Under the pieces are notes generated by a model, which worked only from the letters and a program-made list of their open reading frames with translations, searched no databases and was not told where the DNA came from. The position numbers and the translations under genes were made by a program. Positions 1 through 4,970 of a DNA stretch of 5,023 bases are shown piece by piece (position 1 is the stretch's first letter; the number at the start of each line of letters is the position of its first letter). Source of the stretch: Micromonosporaceae bacterium (GTDB taxonomy: Bacteria > Actinomycetota > Actinomycetes > Mycobacteriales > Micromonosporaceae); NCBI GenBank assembly GCA_017354595.1, contig JAFMQQ010000281.1, positions 1-5,023 of the forward strand, given 5' to 3'.

Positions 1-158
1 CGGCGGCGAGTCAGGACGGTACCCGGTTCCGGTCGGTGATGGCGCTGGCGATCGCGGACGGCCGGATCACCGCGGTCTTCAACCAGCTCAACCCGGAGAA
101 GCTGGCCCGGGTACCGGAACTCGACCCGGCCCAGGCGAGCTGGCCGCCCCGCTTCTAG
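1..158 (+). CDS. C-terminal fragment of a probable ECF41/SigJ-type RNA polymerase sigma factor
   Basis: The frame is open from the left edge (first full codon at position 3) to a TAG at 156-158, giving 51 residues with good high-GC codon usage. The readable end contains MALAIADGRITAVFNQLNPE followed by KLARV. A short strand with 'DGRI', then a strand ending in N-P-[DE]-K-L, is the hallmark of the SnoaL/NTF2-like extension that ends ECF41-group sigma factors (SigJ-like); that NPDKL-type motif is known to modulate sigma activity. In this family the missing upstream part would hold the sigma-70 regions 2 and 4. About 12 residues follow the motif, so the tail is slightly extended. The gene converges on the DUF402 gene with 36 bp between stops, and I see no strong terminator hairpin there. 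Alternative: a free-standing SnoaL-like protein. The family call rests on this short motif only. Confidence 0.6.
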   Translation, partial: AASQDGTRFRSVMALAIADGRITAVFNQLNPEKLARVPELDPAQASWPPRF

Positions 159-194
159 TGGCGCAGGTAGTGGACCACCAGGCCAGCTCTGCGG

Positions 195-689
195 TCAGCG
201 GACCTTGTTGAGCCAGTTCTGGTACCCGCCGGCGAACGGCTCGGTGCCATCGGACAACGCGCCGACCAGCCACCGCGCCGCGGCCCACGCCTGCTCGGTC
301 ACCTCGTCCGGGTACCCGAACCGCCGGGTGTGGTCGGCGAACTCATCCTCATCGAGCAGTTCGACGGTGCCGGACTCGCGCCGCCGCCGCACATCCAGGT
401 CGAGGTCGACCAGGCGTACGGTGCCCGGCCGCCAGGTCGCCGGAGTGGTGATGTCGCAGTAGATCTCGGTACGCCGGGGCGGCGAGTTGAACATCGCGGT
501 CCACCAGGCGCGCCTCGGCACCAGGAGCACGTATGGCTCGCGGTACTTGAAGTCGGCCTCATCAAAGGCGTCCTGCGGTACGCCGAGCCAGGTCCCGTGC
601 TCGTCCTCGCCGAGCCGCAGAGCCGGGTAGCCACGATGCGGGCTGCCGTCGTACTTGCGGAAGTCGACGCGGACGACCTCGTGGTCCAT
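195..689 (-). CDS. DUF402 / FomD-like nucleotide phosphatase family protein
   Basis: Numbering here counts from a possible GTG start at 716 (173 aa). The listed start is the in-frame ATG at 689 (164 aa), chosen because family members usually begin just before the RVDFRKYDGS-type strand. Neither start has a clear Shine-Dalgarno. Visible family landmarks are KYDGS (21-25), RLGEDEHGTWLG (34-45), YCDI (86-89), WRPGTVRLVDLDLDV (95-109), LLDEDEF (120-126) and FGYPDEV (133-139). The acidic DLDLD and DEDEF clusters with the YCDI strand are typical of DUF402 (PF04167). Characterised members are metal-dependent nucleoside di/triphosphate phosphatases (Ntdp of Staphylococcus aureus) and FomD of fosfomycin biosynthesis. 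The exact substrate here cannot be read, and no fosfomycin genes are visible, so this is probably a housekeeping or orphan member acting in the cytosol. It lies 30-57 bp downstream of the Uma2 gene on the same strand, across a hairpin, so co-transcription is uncertain. A TACCTT hexamer 6 nt before the ATG could be a leaderless -10. Confidence 0.82.
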   Translation of the reverse strand: MDHEVVRVDFRKYDGSPHRGYPALRLGEDEHGTWLGVPQDAFDEADFKYREPYVLLVPRRAWWTAMFNSPPRRTEIYCDITTPATWRPGTVRLVDLDLDVRRRRESGTVELLDEDEFADHTRRFGYPDEVTEQAWAAARWLVGALSDGTEPFAGGYQNWLNKVR

Positions 690-721
690 GGTGTGAAGGT
701 AGCTGATCGTTGCCACGTCAC

Positions 722-756
722 GGTCTCATGTGGCGGGAAACCCGCCCTATGAGACC
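722..756 (-). terminator. Strong hairpin overlapping the stop of the Uma2 gene
   Basis: GGTCTCAT (722-729) is perfectly complementary to ATGAGACC (749-756). Nested inside, GGCGGG (732-737) pairs with CCCGCC (741-746) around a 3-nt loop, leaving a 2x2 internal mismatch. The total is 14 base pairs. The Uma2 stop codon (TAG, 749-747 on the minus strand) sits inside the stem. No T-tract follows on either strand, so this would be a U-less intrinsic terminator of the kind often inferred in actinobacteria. Alternatively it may be an attenuating or mRNA-stabilising structure between two minus-strand genes. If the next gene started at GTG 716, the stem would cover its upstream region, which is one reason to prefer ATG 689. 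Confidence 0.6.
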
Positions 757-1337
757 AGCGCCGCCGGCACCGCCTTCACCGGGTACGGCGACATGGCGTG
801 GAACTCGCTCTCCCCGCTGACATTGGCCACCTCCTGGTACCGCCCGTCGAGCTGGAGCTCCCACACGATGAGCCTGGCGTGCTGGGGATCCTCGGCCGGA
901 TCGACGGCCCAGAAGCTGGGCGCACCGGCCCTCTCCAGACGAGGCCGCTTGACATTGATGTCGATCAGCCGCGTGCTCGGTGAGAGCACCTCCACCGTCA
1001 GCTCCGGTGGCCCAGGCAACTCCTGTCGTTTGATGTGACTCCGTTTCGCGACCATGAGGTCCGGACGGATCTCACTGTCGTCGGCGAGTCCAACGGCGAA
1101 CGGGCCGAGGAGAACCTCGAACTCCGGGGGACAGGCATCATCGAGCACACGGTAGATCCGACCCACGGCCCGCTGGTGCAACTGGTCGGGCGTGCCCGTC
1201 ACCACGAGAACGCCGTCGATGATCTCGTAATGGCGCCCATCGTCGGGCACGTCTTCAAGGTCGGCCCGCACGAACGGACGGCCCCTTTCGACCTGCCTCG
1301 GCTCGATTCTGGGCTGTGTAGCCATAGTGGCAACCAT
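747..1337 (-). CDS. Uma2 family (DUF820) PD-(D/E)XK endonuclease
   Basis: The product is 196 aa, close to the usual Uma2 length of about 180-210. The order of family motifs is intact: HYEIIDGVLVV (36-46), a helix with HQRAVGRIYRVL (54-65), SEIRPDLMV (88-96), PELTVEVLSPSTR (111-123), then DINVKRPRLERAGAPSFWAV (126-145) followed by DP. Likely active-site residues of the PD-(D/E)XK fold are D93 in RPDL, E116 in VEVLSPS and K130 at the start of the following helix. This assignment follows the family pattern and is not demonstrated. No disabling change is visible, so the enzyme looks intact. Cellular roles of Uma2 proteins are poorly known; they occur as orphans and near mobile DNA. I see no methyltransferase, antitoxin or transposase beside it. 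The start is ATG at 1337, backed by GGGGAGG (1348-1342) ending 4 nt upstream. A second in-frame ATG at 1325 would be too far from that site. It is divergent from the helicase gene, with 140 bp between starts. Confidence 0.88.
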   Translation of the reverse strand: MVATMATQPRIEPRQVERGRPFVRADLEDVPDDGRHYEIIDGVLVVTGTPDQLHQRAVGRIYRVLDDACPPEFEVLLGPFAVGLADDSEIRPDLMVAKRSHIKRQELPGPPELTVEVLSPSTRLIDINVKRPRLERAGAPSFWAVDPAEDPQHARLIVWELQLDGRYQEVANVSGESEFHAMSPYPVKAVPAALVS

Positions 1338-1341
1338 GCTG

Positions 1342-1348
1342 CCTCCCC
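1342..1348 (-). promoter_or_regulatory. Ribosome binding site for the Uma2 gene
   Basis: On the minus strand GGGGAGG lies 4 nt before the ATG at 1337. It is the only clear Shine-Dalgarno ahead of any start in the window, and it favours ATG 1337 over ATG 1325 as the start of the nuclease gene. Confidence 0.6.
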
Positions 1349-1365
1349 TCCCGGCATGGCGCCAC

Positions 1366-1393
1366 TCTGTACGCCAACGGGCGCGCCGCGCAA
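1366..1393 (-). promoter_or_regulatory. Possible promoter of the Uma2 gene
   Basis: On the minus strand TTGCGC (1393-1388) and TACAGA (1371-1366) are separated by 16 nt and lie 29 nt upstream of the ATG at 1337. They match the sigma-70 consensus hexamers only partly. The candidate -35 is exactly the 6-nt gap between two identical GGGCGCGCC repeats, which suggests a regulated promoter. This is an inference from position and weak matches. Confidence 0.25.
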
Positions 1394-1402
1394 GGGCGCG
1401 CC
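1379..1402. repeat. Direct repeat of GGGCGCGCC, possible operator
   Basis: GGGCGCGCC occurs at 1379-1387 and again at 1394-1402, separated by GCGCAA. Each copy contains the 8-bp palindrome GGCGCGCC, so the two copies can also pair as a stem. The centre-to-centre distance is 15 bp. The repeat lies in the divergent region between the Uma2 gene and the helicase gene. It could bind a regulator or form a hairpin in an Uma2 leader, or it could be chance in GC-rich DNA. Confidence 0.4.
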
Positions 1403-1409
1403 TCCCGGC

Positions 1410-1436
1410 TGTGGATAACTCGCGTCCTGTGGACGG
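1410..1436. promoter_or_regulatory. DnaA-box-like 9-mer with a degenerate second copy
   Basis: TGTGGATAA at 1410-1418 is the exact reverse complement of TTATCCACA, the strong DnaA box of Escherichia coli oriC. An 18-bp step further, TGTGGACGG (1428-1436) shares the first seven-base core CTGTGGA and resembles the TTGTCCACA boxes of actinobacteria at 7 of 9 positions. They lie 42-68 bp upstream of the helicase start. One good box and one poor box do not make an origin, but DnaA could act here as a transcription regulator. Confidence 0.35.
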
Positions 1437-1463
1437 AGCACCGCTTCACCCTGCGGGCCGGGG

Positions 1464-1478
1464 TAGCGTCAGGTTCCG
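1464..1478 (+). promoter_or_regulatory. Leaderless promoter -10 of the helicase gene
   Basis: TAGCGT (1464-1469) fits the TAnnnT pattern of actinobacterial -10 elements and ends 8 nt before the GTG at 1478. Transcription would begin at or within a few nucleotides of the start codon. No Shine-Dalgarno precedes the GTG, consistent with leaderless translation. No convincing -35 is seen. The same TAGCGT, 8 nt, GTGAC arrangement occurs before the co-chaperonin gene at 4956. Confidence 0.55.
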
Positions 1479-3502
1479 TGACGCCGCCCCCCAAGCCGCC
1501 CAGCGTTGACGAACTGCTCACCGCCGCGATCGGTGCCGTACCGGGTGGCGAGCCGCGGCCTGGCCAGCAGCGGATGGCCGCGGCGGTACAGCACGCGGTG
1601 GACAGCGGCGAGCATCTGCTCGTCCAGGCCGGTACCGGCACCGGAAAGTCACTGGCATATCTGGTACCCGCGCTGCTGGTCGACGGTCCCGTGGTCGTCT
1701 CCACCGCGACCCTCGCGCTGCAGTCGCAGCTGGTCGACCACGACCTGCCCCGGCTGTGCGAGGCGGTCGAGCCGGTGCTGCGCCGCCGGCCGACCTTCGC
1801 CGTGCTGAAGGGCCGGCACCACTACCTGTGCCTGGCCCGGCTGGAGCAGAGCACCGGCGAGGACGAGCCGCAGGACGCGCTGCTCGAGACCGGCGGGGCC
1901 GGCGGCGGGACGGGCGGCGGGACCCGCTGGCTCGGCGAGGCGGGCCGGATCGGCAAGCAGATGCAGCGGTTGCGCGACTGGGCACTGGAGTCGGAGACCG
2001 GCGACCGGGACGAGCTGGATCCCGGCGTCGACGACTCGGCCTGGCGCCTGGTATCGATGCCGGCGCGCGAATGCGTCGGTGCCACCCGGTGCCCGTACGG
2101 TGCCGAGTGCTTCGCCGAGGCGTCCCGCGCGCGGGCCCGCGAGGCGGACATCGTGGTGACCAACCACAGCCTGCTCGCGGTGGACATGCTCGCCGGCCGG
2201 CACATCGTGCCACCGCACCGGCTGCTGATCGTGGACGAGGCACACGAACTCGCCGACCGGGTCACCAGCGCGGCCCAGGCGGAGCTGGGGCCGGAACTGG
2301 TCGACCGGGTGGCGCGGCGGGCACGCTCCTTTGTGGAGGGTGAGGTTTACGAGGGCCTCGCCGAGGCGGGCGAGGGCCTGGCGGCCGGCCTGGCACAGGT
2401 GCGGCCGGGACGGCTGACCGCCGGCCTACCGCCGGCGCTGCGCGACGCACTGACCACATTGGACGCAGCGCTCCGGCACGCCGCTGGCGGGATCGGCGAC
2501 GTCAAGGCCGACGACCCCGACCCGGTACGCAAGCAGCAGGCGAAGTCCGGGCTGACCGAGCTCTCCGAGACCGCACAGCGGCTGCTCGCCGAGTCCGGGC
2601 AGGATGTCGCCTGGGTGACCGGACCGGACCGGGCGGGCGGGCCGGACCGGCGCGCAGTGGTGGTCGCGCCGCTGTCGGTCGCCGGTACCCTCGCCACCCA
2701 CCTGTACCACGAGCGCACCGTGGTCGGCACCTCCGCGACCCTGGCGCTGGGCGGCCGGTTCGACGCGATCGCCCGCGCGCTCGGCCTGGCACCCGGCCCG
2801 GCGCAGAACAGCGATCCACAGGAGACTCCACAGTGGACGTCGCTGGATGTCGGCTCGCCGTTCGAGTACCGGCGCCAGGGGATCCTCTACGTGGCGGCGC
2901 ACCTGCCGCGCCCGACCCAGTCCGGGCTCTCCGATCCGGCCGGCGAACACTTGCTGGAACTGGTACAGGCGCTGGGTGGCCGTACCCTCGGATTGTTCTC
3001 CTCCCGCCGGGCCGCGGAACGGGCCGCGGAGGTGCTGCGCGCGAAGACCGATCTCACCGTGCTGCTGCAGGGTGAGCAGTCGCTGCCGCTGCTGGTCCGC
3101 CGGTTCCGCGAGGACCGGGCCAGCTGCCTGCTCGGTGTGCTCTCGCTCTGGCAGGGCGTGGACGTACCCGGTGACGCCTGCCAGCTCGTGGTCATCGACC
3201 GGCTGCCGTTCCCGCGCCCGGACGAGCCGCTGGCCGCGGCGCGCTCGGATGCGGTGGACGCGGCCGGTGGCTCGGGCTTCGCGGCGGTGAGCGTACCGGT
3301 CGCCGCGGTCCGGCTGGCCCAGGGCGTCGGGCGGCTGATCCGTAGCGCCGAGGACAAGGGTGTGGTCGCGGTGCTCGACCCGCGGCTGGAGACCGCCCGG
3401 GGATACGGCGGCTACCTGCGCGCGTCGCTGCCACCGTTCTGGTACACCACCGAGACCGGGACGGTGCTCGCCGCCCTGCGCCGCCTGGCCGCCACGACCT
3501 GA
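1478..3502 (+). CDS. dinG: DinG-type ATP-dependent DNA helicase (XPD/Rad3-like, Fe-S)
   Basis: This 674-aa protein has all the landmarks of the DinG branch of superfamily 2 Fe-S helicases, 5'-3' enzymes that unwind forks, D-loops, R-loops and G-quadruplexes in DNA repair. The N-terminal RPGQ (27-30) serves as Q-motif. Walker A is AGTGTGKS (51-58), motif Ia is VVVSTATLALQSQLV (72-86) and the Walker B box is DEAH (253-256). Motif III is GTSAT (417-421), motif V is LWQGVDVPG (557-565) and motif VI is QGVGRLIRS (615-623). Cysteines C118, C199, C205 and C211 are placed as in Escherichia coli DinG (C120, C194, C199, C205), so a 4Fe-4S cluster is expected. A glycine/threonine tract (139-149) lies between the first and second ligands. 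Length is as usual for actinobacterial DinG (mycobacterial ones about 660 aa). The GTG start is chosen because it sits just after a TAGCGT -10 and because the next Met (33) would delete the Q-motif. Single gene; converges on the AI-2E transporter gene. Confidence 0.95.
   Translation: MTPPPKPPSVDELLTAAIGAVPGGEPRPGQQRMAAAVQHAVDSGEHLLVQAGTGTGKSLAYLVPALLVDGPVVVSTATLALQSQLVDHDLPRLCEAVEPVLRRRPTFAVLKGRHHYLCLARLEQSTGEDEPQDALLETGGAGGGTGGGTRWLGEAGRIGKQMQRLRDWALESETGDRDELDPGVDDSAWRLVSMPARECVGATRCPYGAECFAEASRARAREADIVVTNHSLLAVDMLAGRHIVPPHRLLIVDEAHELADRVTSAAQAELGPELVDRVARRARSFVEGEVYEGLAEAGEGLAAGLAQVRPGRLTAGLPPALRDALTTLDAALRHAAGGIGDVKADDPDPVRKQQAKSGLTELSETAQRLLAESGQDVAWVTGPDRAGGPDRRAVVVAPLSVAGTLATHLYHERTVVGTSATLALGGRFDAIARALGLAPGPAQNSDPQETPQWTSLDVGSPFEYRRQGILYVAAHLPRPTQSGLSDPAGEHLLELVQALGGRTLGLFSSRRAAERAAEVLRAKTDLTVLLQGEQSLPLLVRRFREDRASCLLGVLSLWQGVDVPGDACQLVVIDRLPFPRPDEPLAAARSDAVDAAGGSGFAAVSVPVAAVRLAQGVGRLIRSAEDKGVVAVLDPRLETARGYGGYLRASLPPFWYTTETGTVLAALRRLAATT
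1892..1923 (+). repeat. G-rich 12-bp tandem duplication inside dinG
   Basis: GGCGGCGGGAC occurs at 1901-1911 and 1913-1923, a 12-bp period that encodes the tandem GGGT/GGGT of the glycine tract. With the preceding GGGG (1895-1898) the coding strand carries four runs of three or more G (1895-1898, 1907-1909, 1912-1914, 1919-1921), with loops of 8, 2 and 4 nt. It therefore has some potential to fold as a G-quadruplex. The encoded residues fall in the Fe-S domain between cysteines 118 and 199 and are probably a flexible loop. Confidence 0.6.
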
Positions 3503-3525
3503 CCGCGAGCCGGCGCGGCGGTCAG
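3499..3525. terminator. Bidirectional hairpin holding both convergent stop codons
   Basis: CTGACCGC (3499-3506) is a perfect inverted repeat of GCGGTCAG (3518-3525), an 8-bp stem with an 11-nt GC-rich loop. The TGA of the helicase (3500-3502) is in the left arm. The TGA of the transporter (TCA at 3522-3524 on the + strand) is in the right arm. Only 19 bp separate the stops, so this element would have to end transcription from both sides. No T-tract is present, so its efficiency as a terminator is inferred only from placement and symmetry. Confidence 0.5.
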
Positions 3526-4847
3526 TCGCGGATCACGACCTGCTTGGGTGGGGGCGGCGGCGGCTGGTCCGACCGCTGCGCCGCGAGGTGCCGCACCGCC
3601 GTGTTGAGTACGGCCACGATCGGTACCGCCACCAACGCACCGATGATGCCGGCGAGTACCGCGCCGGTGGCGATCGCCATGATGACCGCCAGCGGGTGGA
3701 TGGCGACCGCCCGCCCCATGATCAGTGGCTGCAGCACGTGCCCCTCCAGCTGCTGTACCCCGATCACCACCGCGATCACCGCGAGCGCGCTGAGCGGGCC
3801 GTGGGTGACCAGCGCGACGAGCACCGCCACGGTACCGGTGATGGTGGCGCCCACGATCGGAATGAAGGCACCGAGGAAGACCAGTGCGGCCAACGCCAAC
3901 GCCAGATCGATGCGCAGCAGCATCAGGCCGATGCCGATACCGATCGCGTCGATGAGGGCGACCAGGACAGTGGCGCGTACGTAGGCGACCAGCGTGCCCC
4001 AGGACTGCTCGCCGGCGCTGCCGATCGGAGCCCGCCCCCTGGTCGGCAGCAGCGCGACCAGGAAGGACCAGATCCGCCGCCCGTCGCGCAGGAAGAAGAA
4101 GGTGGTGAACAGCACCAGGAACAGCTGGGCCAGCACCTCGGTGGCGGTGGCCGCGGTGGAGACCGCACCGGTGGTCAGCGTGGACTGGTGGTCCTTCAGC
4201 CAGCTGCGCGCCGATACCAGCACCGTGTTCAGTTGCCGGTCGGACAGGTGCAGCGGCGGACCCTGCAGCCACGCCTGGATCTTGTCCAGGCCGGTCTGCG
4301 ACTTGGCCGCGAGCAGTCCCCAGTTGTCGATGAACTGGCTGATCACCAGAGTCAACGTACCGGCGATGACGGCCAGGCCGGCGATCAGCACGATGGCGGT
4401 GGCCAGCGACCGGTGCAGCCCGATCCGGCGCAGGAAGGCGACGGCGGGCGCGAGCAGCGCGGAGAGCAGCAGCGCGACGGCGACCGGGATGACCACCTGG
4501 TGCAGCTTGCCGACGATCCACAGCACCACCACGGTTGCCGCGGCGAGCACCAGCAGCCGCCAGGACCAGGCCGCGCCCACCCGCAGCGCGTGTGGCACTT
4601 CCCCATCGCCCCGGCCGTTTATCGGGGTCCGGGCGACCACTGGTGAGGTGGTCCGTTGCTCGCCGTCGACCGCCTCCCGGTTCACCGCCTCCCCGTTCAC
4701 GGGCTCGCCGTCCACGGGCGCGCCGTCCACGGGCTCGCCGTCTACGGGAGCCGTGCGGCGGGGCGGCCGCGCGGATGGTTGCGCCCCGTTGCCCGGCGTA
4801 CCGCCGCCGTTGTGGGACAGTACGGAGTGCCGCCCGACCTGGTACAC
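3522..4847 (-). CDS. AI-2E family transporter (TqsA/PerM-like membrane protein)
   Basis: The product is 441 aa if translation starts at GTG 4847. Residues 1-90 are polar and disordered, with six pentapeptide repeats of type [AE][PA]V[DN]G at 33-62. Hydrophobic segments then follow at about 95-113, 116-138, 148-172, a soluble loop to 236, then 237-253, 284-310, 313-337, 338-363 and 383-416: about eight, as in the family. Family signatures are FFFLRDG (250-256), GAFIPIVGA (326-334) and LQPLIMGRAVAIHPLAVI (372-389). The tail contains six prolines and ends KQVVIRD. Members export autoinducer-2 (TqsA) or act as cation/proton antiporters; the substrate here is unknown, and an actinobacterial AI-2 role should not be assumed. 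The start is uncertain. The frame stays open up to 4979 and into the divergent gene, but codons upstream of 4847 (CGA, GCA, AGT, TTG) look non-coding. TTG 4886 behind AAGGG is an alternative. A weak promoter, TTGACT (4949-4944) with TACGGT (4923-4918), has an overlong 20-nt spacer. Confidence 0.9.
   Translation of the reverse strand: MYQVGRHSVLSHNGGGTPGNGAQPSARPPRRTAPVDGEPVDGAPVDGEPVNGEAVNREAVDGEQRTTSPVVARTPINGRGDGEVPHALRVGAAWSWRLLVLAAATVVVLWIVGKLHQVVIPVAVALLLSALLAPAVAFLRRIGLHRSLATAIVLIAGLAVIAGTLTLVISQFIDNWGLLAAKSQTGLDKIQAWLQGPPLHLSDRQLNTVLVSARSWLKDHQSTLTTGAVSTAATATEVLAQLFLVLFTTFFFLRDGRRIWSFLVALLPTRGRAPIGSAGEQSWGTLVAYVRATVLVALIDAIGIGIGLMLLRIDLALALAALVFLGAFIPIVGATITGTVAVLVALVTHGPLSALAVIAVVIGVQQLEGHVLQPLIMGRAVAIHPLAVIMAIATGAVLAGIIGALVAVPIVAVLNTAVRHLAAQRSDQPPPPPPKQVVIRD
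4662..4751 (-). repeat. Six-unit 15-bp minisatellite in the transporter N-terminus
   Basis: Six in-frame 15-bp units read, on the minus strand, as APVDG, EPVDG, APVDG, EPVNG, EANVR-like (EAVNR) and EAVDG. Units nearest the N-terminus are almost identical at the DNA level (CGCCGTCCACGGG core on the + strand at 4706-4718 and 4721-4733). Units toward the membrane domain have diverged. The period is a multiple of three, so gain or loss of units would keep the frame. The segment is a hydrophilic, acidic cytoplasmic linker ahead of the first membrane helix. Confidence 0.85.
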
Positions 4848-4955
4848 CCGGCGGAAACTTGCTCGTACCCACCCCAAGCGGCTCAAAGCCCGCCCTTCGT
4901 CACCCTGGCTTCCCCTTACCGTACCCACCCACTCCGCAGGGTAAGTCAACGGCGG

Positions 4956-4970
4956 TAGCGTGTCGGATCG
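4956..4970 (+). promoter_or_regulatory. Leaderless promoter -10 of the GroES-like gene
   Basis: TAGCGT (4956-4961) ends 8 nt before GTG 4970. The block GGTAGCGT, 8 nt, GTGAC is the same as at the helicase start (1462-1482). There is no Shine-Dalgarno before the GTG, so leaderless initiation is likely. I see no CIRCE inverted repeat (TTAGCACTC/GAGTGCTAA) in the 122-bp intergenic region, so HrcA control as in canonical groES operons is not supported. Confidence 0.55.

Noticed and set aside
159..194. Terminator between the sigma-factor fragment and the DUF402 gene
   Set aside because: The GTGG-A-CCAC palindrome (171-179) has no room for a loop and no extended stem forms. The 36 bp hold nothing I can support.
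195..1337. A toxin-antitoxin or restriction-modification system formed by the DUF402 and Uma2 genes
   Set aside because: DUF402 is a phosphatase-type fold, not an antitoxin or methyltransferase, and there is no sign of a second small protein or modification gene. Calling this a defence system would be unsupported.
1357..1364. Palindrome TGGCGCCA as an operator
   Set aside because: An 8-bp GC palindrome is expected often in such DNA and nothing else supports it.
1410..1436. Replication origin
   Set aside because: One perfect and one poor DnaA box without an AT-rich unwinding element or neighbouring dnaA/dnaN/recF is not enough. Only a possible regulatory role is kept.
1518..2243. Long open frames antisense to the helicase gene (for example 1518-2243 and 1649-2245 on the minus strand)
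   Set aside because: Their products are arginine/proline/alanine-rich low-complexity strings with no recognisable domain, and the codon bias belongs to dinG on the other strand. They are the usual shadows of a GC-rich gene.
3360..4646. A 428-codon + strand open frame crossing the end of the helicase gene and most of the transporter gene
   Set aside because: The product is rich in Q, D, R, G and H with no family features and runs antisense through an obvious multi-span membrane protein. It also overlaps the dinG 3' end in another frame.
3412..4872. A long minus-strand frame overlapping the transporter gene in another register
   Set aside because: Arg/Gly/Ala-rich with no hydrophobic helices. 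The alternative frame gives AI-2E signatures and eight membrane segments.
4848..4969. CIRCE or similar heat-shock operator before the GroES-like gene
   Set aside because: No TTAGCACTC/GAGTGCTAA pair or recognisable degenerate version is present in this interval.
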